A stretch of DNA of 5,182 bases from Clostridia bacterium (lineage in GTDB: Bacteria; Bacillota; Clostridia; Oscillospirales; CAG-272). Where the stretch lies: assembly GCA_900768535.1 (NCBI GenBank), contig CAAGDE010000074.1, positions 1-5,182 on the forward strand, read 5' to 3'. Under the pieces are notes generated by a model that was not told the origin of the DNA, ran no database searches, and worked only from the letters and a program-made list of their open reading frames with translations. The translations under genes and the position numbers were made by a program. The first letter of the stretch is position 1. Every line of letters starts with the position of its first letter. Positions 1-4,209 of the stretch are shown in pieces.

Positions 1-24
1 GCTGAACAGAATTTGATACGCTTT

Positions 25-124
25 CGGAAGGGGGGACGCCCTTCTCAGGTAAGTTCTTGGAATTCTTAAAACCTTCTCCGAAAGAAGGTTTTAAGCGGGG
101 TTTGGGGCGGAGCCCCAAGGTCTT
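25..124. repeat. Structured intergenic repeat, copy A (diverged arm upstream of rarA)
   Basis: This is a diverged copy of the arm seen again at 1985-2082, 2114-2212 and 5070-5167, in the orientation of the 2114-2212 arm. Hairpin 1 pairs CTTAAAACCTTCT (65-77) with AGAAGGTTTTAAG (83-95), 13 bp with loop CCGAA. Hairpin 2 pairs TTGGGGC (102-108) with GCCCCAA (112-118), loop GGA. The outer edge reads AAGGTCTT and runs into nine C residues (125-133), matching the purine/pyrimidine tracts at the outer edges of the other copies. The stem sequences differ from the other arms but remain fully paired. The inner edge (about 25-48) is only loosely similar, so the left boundary is approximate, and any inverted partner arm would lie before base 1. 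It ends about 26 bp before the rarA start and so would be in the rarA leader if transcription begins upstream. I saw no convincing sigma-A promoter in 1-150. Confidence -1.
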
Positions 125-150
125 CCCCCCCCCACATTTAAGGAGGTACG

Positions 151-1371
151 ATGGAGCAGTTAGCGGATAAGATACGGCCGGAGCGGTTTGAAGATATGGT
201 AGGGCAGGAGCATTTGTTCGGGGAGCGGGGCGTGGTACGGCGGATGTGCGAGAGCGGCAGGCTGACGAACATGATTTTTTACGGGCCGCCGGGGACGGGA
301 AAGACGACGGCGGCGGGGATCATTGCGCGGCAGTCGGGGATGACGTTCCGGCGTCTGAACGCGACATCGGCGAGCCTTTCGGACGTCAAGGACGTCATCA
401 GCGAGACGGCGAACCTGTTCGGGTCGGGGGGACTGCTCCTGTATCTGGACGAGATTCAGTATTTCAACCGCAAACAGCAGCAGACGCTGTTGGAGTACAT
501 TGAGGACGGCAGGATCACGCTGATTGCGTCCACCGCCGACAATCCGTACTACTGCGTTTACAAGGCGCTTTTGTCGCGGTGCTCGGTGTTCGAATTCAAG
601 CCGGTTTCGGGGGCGGCGGTGATTCCGGTCCTGCGGCGCGCGATGGACGATCTGAACCGGGCGACGGGGCAGGCGAAAACGGCGCCGGACGGGCTGCTGG
701 CGAAGATCGGAACGCTTGCGCAGGGGGATGTGCGGCACGCGATTGTGCTGTTTGAGAACACGTACCATGCGGCGGAGGATGTGCTGACCGAGGCGGATCT
801 GGAGGCGTTCCATCCCGGCGGGACGGGGCTTTCGGACGACATCCACTACGATCTGCTCTCCTGTCTGCAAAAGTCGATCCGCGGCTCCGACCCGGACGCG
901 GCGGTGTTTTATCTTGCCAAGCTGCTCTCGGCGGGGGAATTGCTGTCGGCGTGCCGGCGGCTGCAGGTCATCGCCTCAGAGGACGTGGGGCTTGCCTACC
1001 CGCTTGCCGCGGCGGTAACGCGCGCCTGCTGTGAGTCGGCAAAGGATCTCGGAATGCCGGAGGCGCAGATTCCGCTGGCGAATGCGGTCATCCTGCTTGC
1101 CACGGCGCCGAAGTCGAACGCCGCGCACAATGCGGTGCACGCCGCGATGCAGGATGTGCAGTCCGGCAAGGGCGTCCGCGTCCCGGAGCATCTGCAAAGT
1201 CCCCTCTTCCGCGGCTACCTCTACCCGCACGACTACCCCGACCACTACGTCCCCCAGCGCTATCTTCCCCTCGACCTCCCCGCCGACACGAAATACTACA
1301 TCCCCGGTCCCGACAAAACCGAGCAAGCCGCCGCCGAGTACTGGCGGAGCATCAAGAACCGGAAGAACTGA
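151..1371 (+). CDS. rarA: Replication-associated recombination protein A (RarA/MgsA family AAA+ ATPase)
   Basis: The product is a cytoplasmic AAA+ ATPase related to clamp-loader subunits and to eukaryotic Mgs1/WRNIP1. Family members act at stalled or damaged replication forks as oligomeric ATPases. In the 406-residue protein, the N-terminal LADKIRPERFEDMVGQEHL is the usual family opening. Walker A GPPGTGKT lies at 45-52, Walker B LLLYLDEIQ at 95-103, and the segment IASTADNPYYCVYKALLSRC at 125-144 carries sensor 1 and the SRC arginine finger (R143). Sensor 2 is in GDVRHAI (192-198, R195). The C-terminal tetramerisation part is recognised by KSIRGSDPDAA (241-251), ASEDVGLAYP (275-284) and HYVPQRYLP (365-373). 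AAGGAGG at 140-146 is a strong Shine-Dalgarno site, four bases from the ATG. The length is slightly below E. coli RarA, with no domain missing. Codon endings shift from G-rich at the 5' end to C-rich at the 3' end. It is upstream of queT in the same direction, but a hairpin and a riboswitch lie between them. The family call is secure; the cellular role is inferred from the family. Confidence -1.
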   Translation: MEQLADKIRPERFEDMVGQEHLFGERGVVRRMCESGRLTNMIFYGPPGTGKTTAAGIIARQSGMTFRRLNATSASLSDVKDVISETANLFGSGGLLLYLDEIQYFNRKQQQTLLEYIEDGRITLIASTADNPYYCVYKALLSRCSVFEFKPVSGAAVIPVLRRAMDDLNRATGQAKTAPDGLLAKIGTLAQGDVRHAIVLFENTYHAAEDVLTEADLEAFHPGGTGLSDDIHYDLLSCLQKSIRGSDPDAAVFYLAKLLSAGELLSACRRLQVIASEDVGLAYPLAAAVTRACCESAKDLGMPEAQIPLANAVILLATAPKSNAAHNAVHAAMQDVQSGKGVRVPEHLQSPLFRGYLYPHDYPDHYVPQRYLPLDLPADTKYYIPGPDKTEQAAAEYWRSIKNRKN

Positions 1372-1372
1372 A

Positions 1373-1403
1373 CGGGACGACCGCGGGCGACACCGCCGTC
1401 CCG
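1373..1403 (+). terminator. GC-rich hairpin just after rarA, possible 3'-end structure
   Basis: Two bases after the rarA stop, CGGGACG (1373-1379) can pair with CGTCCCG (1397-1403). Inside it GCGG (1383-1386) pairs with CCGC (1393-1396), leaving a three-base bulge (1380-1382) and a six-base loop. No T-run follows, so this is not a canonical intrinsic terminator. It may protect the rarA mRNA 3' end or help factor-dependent termination. In DNA of this GC content a chance fold is possible. Confidence -1.
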
Positions 1404-1426
1404 TCCCATGCACTGCAGATCAAATA

Positions 1427-1468
1427 CGTGAGTTCGTAACCATCCTCACGCTAAACAAAACTAAGGAG
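1427..1468 (+). promoter_or_regulatory. preQ1-I riboswitch controlling queT translation
   Basis: Stem P1 is CGTGAG (1427-1432) with CTCACG (1445-1450). The loop TTCGTAACCATC (1433-1444) carries the conserved UUC and AACC features of preQ1-I aptamers. The A-rich tail CTAAACAAAACTAAGGAG (1451-1468) matches the tail that folds back into the P1 minor groove and forms the P2 pseudoknot. By analogy with the Thermoanaerobacter aptamer, C1435-G1465 and G1436-C1461 would form P2, and C1440 would recognise preQ1. The tail contains the queT Shine-Dalgarno site (TAAGGAG, 1462-1468), nine bases before the ATG. Ligand-bound pseudoknot would therefore mask the ribosome site and reduce translation when preQ1 is abundant. 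The downstream gene is a queuosine-precursor transporter, which independently supports the call. The P2 assignments are inferred by alignment from memory. Confidence -1.
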
Positions 1469-1477
1469 AAAAAAGTC

Positions 1478-1975
1478 ATGAAAGCAAGAAATAACAAACA
1501 ACGGATTCTCTATGTCTGCCAGGCGGGGCTCGTTGCCGCGCTCTATACCGTTCTGACGTGCATCGTCGGCGCGTTCGATCTGGCAAGCGGCGCCATCCAG
1601 TTCCGTGTGTCCGAGGCGCTGTGCGTCCTGCCGGTCTTTTTTCCGGCGGCAATCCCCGGTCTGACGGTCGGCTGCCTGATCTCCAACCTCTTTATGGGGA
1701 GCCTCTGGCAGGACGTTGTCTTCGGTACCCTCGCAACCCTCCTCGGCGCCATCGGAGCCTATTCCCTCCGCCGCGCGCCCTTCTGGCTCGTCCCCCTCCC
1801 CACCGTCCTCGCAAACGGGCTCATCGTCCCGCCCATCCTCGTCTATGCCTACCGCATCGAAGGAACCCTCCCCCTCATCGCCCTCTCCGTTACCCTCGGT
1901 GAGCTCCTCTCCGCCGGGCTCCTCGGCTCCCTCCTCTGCCTCCTCCTCCGCCGCCGCAGGGTGTTCCGGGGGTAA
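1478..1975 (+). CDS. queT: QueT-family queuosine-precursor transporter (ECF substrate-binding S component)
   Basis: This 165-residue integral membrane protein belongs to the QueT family, thought to be the substrate-specific S component of energy-coupling-factor transporters importing a queuosine precursor such as preQ1 or queuine. The ECF ATPase and transmembrane partners are not in the window. Hydrophobic segments lie at about 13-33, 46-72, 78-97, 102-123 and 131-157. Recognisable family segments are QFRVSEALCVLP (41-52), GCLISNLF (65-72) and DVVFGTLATLLGAIGAY (79-95). The N-terminus is basic (MKARNNKQR) and the C-terminus is an Arg-rich cytoplasmic tail, fitting inside-positive topology. 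The frame is open upstream to 1031 inside rarA, but ATG 1478 is chosen because it follows the riboswitch-embedded Shine-Dalgarno at 1462-1468 and begins the conserved protein. Codon use becomes strongly C-ending in the last third. The gene converges on rqcH, with a palindromic repeat beginning nine bases after its stop. The exact transported compound is inferred from family and riboswitch. Confidence -1.
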   Translation: MKARNNKQRILYVCQAGLVAALYTVLTCIVGAFDLASGAIQFRVSEALCVLPVFFPAAIPGLTVGCLISNLFMGSLWQDVVFGTLATLLGAIGAYSLRRAPFWLVPLPTVLANGLIVPPILVYAYRIEGTLPLIALSVTLGELLSAGLLGSLLCLLLRRRRVFRG

Positions 1976-1984
1976 AAAAAGGGA

Positions 1985-2082
1985 AAAGACCTTGGGACTC
2001 CGTCCCAAACCCTGCCTAAACCTTTCTTAGAAGAAAGGTTTAGGAATCCAAAGAATTTCACTGAGAAGGGCATACCCCCGAC
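1985..2082 (-). repeat. Structured repeat arm, copy B
   Basis: This arm starts nine bases after the queT stop and is labelled minus because it is inverted relative to copies A and C. TTGGGAC (1992-1998) pairs with GTCCCAA (2002-2008), loop TCC. CCTAAACCTTTCTT (2015-2028) pairs with AAGAAAGGTTTAGG (2031-2044), 14 bp with only two unpaired bases. The stem differs from copies C and D at three pairs, each compensated. The inner block from about 2056 to 2082 is identical to the corresponding block in C and D. Confidence -1.
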
Positions 2083-2113
2083 CAACGTACCGTAAAATCT
2101 TTCCGGTACTTCA
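2083..2113. repeat. Central hairpin joining arms B and C
   Basis: The 31-bp centre of the palindrome contains GTACCG (2087-2092) and CGGTAC (2104-2109), a 6-bp stem around the 11-base loop TAAAATCTTTC. Copy D has GCACCG at the equivalent place (5172-5177), so the centre belongs to the repeated unit and is not random spacer. Confidence -1.
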
Positions 2114-2212
2114 GTCGGGGGTATGCCCTTCTCAGTGAAAGTTCTTGGGGTTCTTAGACCCTTCTTCCAAGAAGGGTCTAAGCGGGGTTTGGGACGGAGT
2201 CCCAAGGTCTTT
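2114..2212 (+). repeat. Structured repeat arm, copy C, partly translated as the end of rqcH
   Basis: CTTAGACCCTTCTT (2153-2166) pairs with AAGAAGGGTCTAAG (2169-2182), and TTGGGAC (2189-2195) pairs with GTCCCAA (2199-2205), loop GGA. It is the inverted partner of copy B and almost identical to copy D read on the other strand. Bases 2132-2212 are also the 3' end of the rqcH reading frame on the minus strand, including its TGA stop. The outer edge (GGTCTTT, then CCCTCC) abuts the conserved part of rqcH. Confidence -1.
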
Positions 2213-3964
2213 CCCTCCTTTCGCCTCGACCACGCAGGACCAGTTGGTGTGGTAGATGACGAAGCCGGGTTTGGCGCCGGCTGGTTTTTTGACGTTTTTA
2301 GCGAGGGTATAGTCGACCTCCACGGGGGCGCCGGCGGACGATTTTGCGCCTTTGGAGTAGAACGCCGCGATTTCGGCAGCCTCGGTGAAGTCGCGCACGT
2401 CCGGTTCTTTTCCGTCGCAGAACAGCACCACGTGCGAGCCTGCCATGCCCTTGACATGGAACCAGTAGTCGGTTTTGCCTGCCAGGGTATGCGTGACGTA
2501 CTCGTTCTGGAGGTTGTTTTTTCCGCACGCCACGCGGAAGCCGCCGGACGTCCGGAACCACAGCACCTCCGGATTTGCCTTTTTACGGGCGGGGGCGGCG
2601 CGGAACTGCTTCATTTTGGACGCGTAGCCGGAGCGGTACAGCTCCTCGCGGATCTCGGCAAGGTCTGCCGCCGTTTCCGCGTGCGTCAGCGCATCGAACA
2701 CGCTGTCCAGGTAGACCAGCTCGCTCTCGCCCAGTGCGATCTGCCGCGTCAGCTCCACCTTTGCGTTTTTCGATTTGCCGTACCGCCGGTAGAGCCGCTG
2801 TGCGTTTGCCGCCGGGGACAGGCGCGGGTCGAGCGTGATATGCACCGTCCCGTAGGTGCCGTCCCCGTGCCAGTCGGCGTAGTCGGTCAGGTCGGCGGAG
2901 GTCGCACCGGACGGGATGGCGTGCAGGTTTGCCGTAATGAGGTCCGCCTGCCGCTTCCACTCCGCGCCCTGCGCACAGTCGGCAAGCTCGGCACGCTGGA
3001 GCTCCAGCTTTTTGCGGATGCGTGTGTCGGCGTTGGTGAGGATATGCAGGATATCCTGCGCGCGCTGGCGGACGTGCCGTTCCCGATCCCGCGCGCCGAA
3101 AAACGCGTCCAGGAGCGCACCGGGGCGGTCAAACTCCGTGACCGTCATGTCCGCGCCGTACTGCTCCAGGCGCAGATAGGCGTACTCCACCGGCGCGTCT
3201 CCGTCTCTGACCATGGACGGTGCAAAGCGCCCCGCCCGGATGTCCGCCATGACCGCCAGGAAGCGCTCCGACAGCGCCGCGATGCAGTCCCCCACGGGGG
3301 TATCGGTCCGCCCGGTCGCGCGGTAAGTGATCTCCCGTGCCACGGCGGGCGCGATGCCGCAATAGGCGGCGGTGAGAAACCGGTCGGCGGGCTGGGTCGG
3401 ATCGGCGGCCTGCGCGGCGGCGGAAAAGCCCTCCGGCGTCTCCTCCAGCGGGTTGCGCTTGTTCTGGCTCGGCGGCAGCTCGTAGGTCATGCCCGGCAGG
3501 AGCTGCCGTTTTGCCGAGGTGGAAAAATCGACCGGATAGAGCACGGCAAGAATGCGCTCCTCCCCGTCGGTGAAGATCAGGTTGCTGAACTTCCCCATGA
3601 TCTCGGCGATCAGCTTGCGGCGGCAGGCAAAGCCCATTTCGTCCCGCCCCTCAAAGGTGAGGACGGCGACCCGCTCAAAGCCCGCCTGGCGGATGTCGGT
3701 CAGCTTTGCGCCCTGCAGATGCTTCCGCAGGAGCATACACAGCATGGGCGGGACGGCGGGGTTCTCCTTCTGCGCCTCTGTAAAGCAGATGCGCGGCGCG
3801 CCGGAGCCGGCGTTGATGAGCAGGCGTTTTCCGCCCTCCTGACTGCGCATCTGCAGGACGATCTCGTCCTTTTCGGGCTGAAAGACCTTCTCCACCCGCG
3901 CGCCCAGTGACAGCCCGGCTATTTCGTTGATGCAGCACGCAAGCATCCCTGCGTCGTATGCCAT
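2132..3964 (-). CDS. rqcH: NFACT family ribosome quality-control protein RqcH (Rqc2 homologue; older name fibronectin-binding protein FbpA)
   Basis: RqcH binds large ribosomal subunits carrying a stalled peptidyl-tRNA and recruits tRNA-Ala to add C-terminal alanine tails that mark the chain for degradation. The 610-residue protein has an NFACT-N domain at about 1-170, with NPAVPPMLCMLLRKHL (68-83) and EIMGKFSNLIFTDG (121-134). A linker/HhH region (about 170-280) and a charged coiled-coil middle (about 285-450, including SPAANAQRLYRRYGKSKNA at 383-401) follow. The NFACT-R domain (about 465-580) shows GKNNLQNEYVT (481-491) and WFHVKGMAGSHVVLF (501-515). The catalytically important DR pair of B. 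subtilis RqcH (97-98) is E97-R98 here. ATG 3964 is preferred over the upstream ATG at 4000, because MAYDAG matches the family start and AAGGA (3975-3971) lies six bases upstream. The family fold ends near residue 584; residues 585-610 are encoded by repeat copy C and look like an acquired, probably disordered tail. It is transcribed from the divergent promoter region shared with coaW. Confidence -1.
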   Translation of the reverse strand: MAYDAGMLACCINEIAGLSLGARVEKVFQPEKDEIVLQMRSQEGGKRLLINAGSGAPRICFTEAQKENPAVPPMLCMLLRKHLQGAKLTDIRQAGFERVAVLTFEGRDEMGFACRRKLIAEIMGKFSNLIFTDGEERILAVLYPVDFSTSAKRQLLPGMTYELPPSQNKRNPLEETPEGFSAAAQAADPTQPADRFLTAAYCGIAPAVAREITYRATGRTDTPVGDCIAALSERFLAVMADIRAGRFAPSMVRDGDAPVEYAYLRLEQYGADMTVTEFDRPGALLDAFFGARDRERHVRQRAQDILHILTNADTRIRKKLELQRAELADCAQGAEWKRQADLITANLHAIPSGATSADLTDYADWHGDGTYGTVHITLDPRLSPAANAQRLYRRYGKSKNAKVELTRQIALGESELVYLDSVFDALTHAETAADLAEIREELYRSGYASKMKQFRAAPARKKANPEVLWFRTSGGFRVACGKNNLQNEYVTHTLAGKTDYWFHVKGMAGSHVVLFCDGKEPDVRDFTEAAEIAAFYSKGAKSSAGAPVEVDYTLAKNVKKPAGAKPGFVIYHTNWSCVVEAKGGKDLGTPSQTPLRPFLEEGSKNPKNFH

Positions 3965-4060
3965 ACGGTTTCCTTCTTTCTGTCGGTTTGGTTGAAGCAT
4001 CGGTTGACGGAATTCCGAATGACCGCGTCCCCGTCCGGGGAACGGTGCGCGGCGTTCGAG

Positions 4061-4096
4061 GGAGCAAAACGCCCGTTTCAGGCGCCGTTTTGCTCC
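4061..4096. repeat. Inverted repeat in the rqcH leader
   Basis: GGAGCAAAACG (4061-4071) is complementary to CGTTTTGCTCC (4086-4096), an 11-bp stem around a 14-base interior. An alternative register inside it pairs CGCC (4070-4073) with GGCG (4081-4084). It lies between the minus-strand promoter and the rqcH start, so it would form in the rqcH 5' leader. No T-run follows on the minus strand. On the plus strand a T-rich stretch follows about 12 bases later, but no gene reads in from that side. It could be an operator, an mRNA-stabilising stem or a leader control element; it does not match a riboswitch I recognise. Confidence -1.
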
Positions 4097-4131
4097 AAAA
4101 CCGCCGTCTTTTTCATTTTCCGTCCCTAAAT

Positions 4132-4160
4132 ATTATATCACACGGTTGTAATTTTGGCAA
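4132..4160 (-). promoter_or_regulatory. Predicted sigma-A promoter for rqcH
   Basis: On the minus strand, -35 TTGCCA (4160-4155; five of six consensus bases) and a perfect -10 TATAAT (4137-4132) are separated by 17 bp. Transcription would start near 4125, giving an rqcH leader of about 160 bases that contains the 4061-4096 inverted repeat. It overlaps the coaW promoter. Confidence -1.
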
Positions 4161-4174
4161 GGGGGTGGTATAAT
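4146..4174 (+). promoter_or_regulatory. Predicted sigma-A promoter for coaW
   Basis: The -35 TTGTAA (4146-4151; four of six consensus bases) and a perfect -10 TATAAT (4169-4174) are separated by 17 bp. Transcription would start near 4181, giving a leader of roughly 29 bases that contains only the ribosome-binding site. The promoter shares 4146-4160 with the divergent rqcH promoter. Confidence -1.
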
Positions 4175-4197
4175 ATAGACAGTAGAATTTTTTTAGC

Positions 4198-4203
4198 GAG
4201 GTG
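4198..4203 (+). promoter_or_regulatory. Ribosome-binding site that fixes the coaW start at 4210
   Basis: GAGGTG at 4198-4203 is followed by a six-base spacer and ATG 4210. The in-frame GTG at 4201 lies within this Shine-Dalgarno site and has no suitable site of its own upstream, so the ATG is the better start. Confidence -1.
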
Positions 4204-4209
4204 CGCGGG

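Larger units (their letters stand above)
1985..2212. repeat. REPIN-like composite: two inverted copies of the structured repeat between queT and rqcH
   Basis: Two arms of about 98 bp (1985-2082 and 2114-2212) are inverted copies of each other around a 31-bp centre, making a near-perfect 228-bp palindrome. Both outer ends read AAAGACCTTGGGACTCCG inward, and both inner ends finish CATACCCCCGAC. Each arm holds two local hairpins plus a short GGG-CATA-CCC fold. The outer edges merge into G/A tracts. The element sits exactly where queT (+) and rqcH (-) converge, so both transcripts read into it from an outer end. Nothing inside resembles a transposase, so if mobile it is non-autonomous. The architecture resembles the inverted REP doublets (REPINs) moved by RAYT transposases; that parallel is inference. 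A role as a bidirectional transcript-end structure is possible, although no T-runs follow the stems. Confidence -1.

Noticed and set aside
1031..1477. Upstream in-frame extension of queT into rarA
   Set aside because: The extension is an Arg/Pro/Ser-rich shadow of rarA and would run through the riboswitch. The conserved protein and ribosome-binding site point to ATG 1478.
1985..2212. CRISPR array or tRNA/rRNA gene in the repeat-rich region
   Set aside because: The arms are inverted and not regularly spaced direct repeats with unique spacers, and no cloverleaf or rRNA motif is present.
2123..3910. A 595-codon open frame on the plus strand opposite rqcH
   Set aside because: It is the antisense shadow of rqcH in GC-rich DNA. 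It starts inside repeat copy C, has no recognisable domain, and the minus-strand frame encodes a complete, motif-rich NFACT protein.
3965..4000. A 12-residue longer start for rqcH at ATG 4000
   Set aside because: MLQPNRQKEGNR is not family sequence and overlaps the ribosome-binding site that serves ATG 3964.
4154..4174. TTGGCA (4154-4159) as the -35 box for coaW
   Set aside because: It is only 9 bp from the -10 TATAAT. TTGTAA at 4146-4151 gives the correct 17-bp spacing, and the TTGGCAA segment read on the other strand is the rqcH -35 box.
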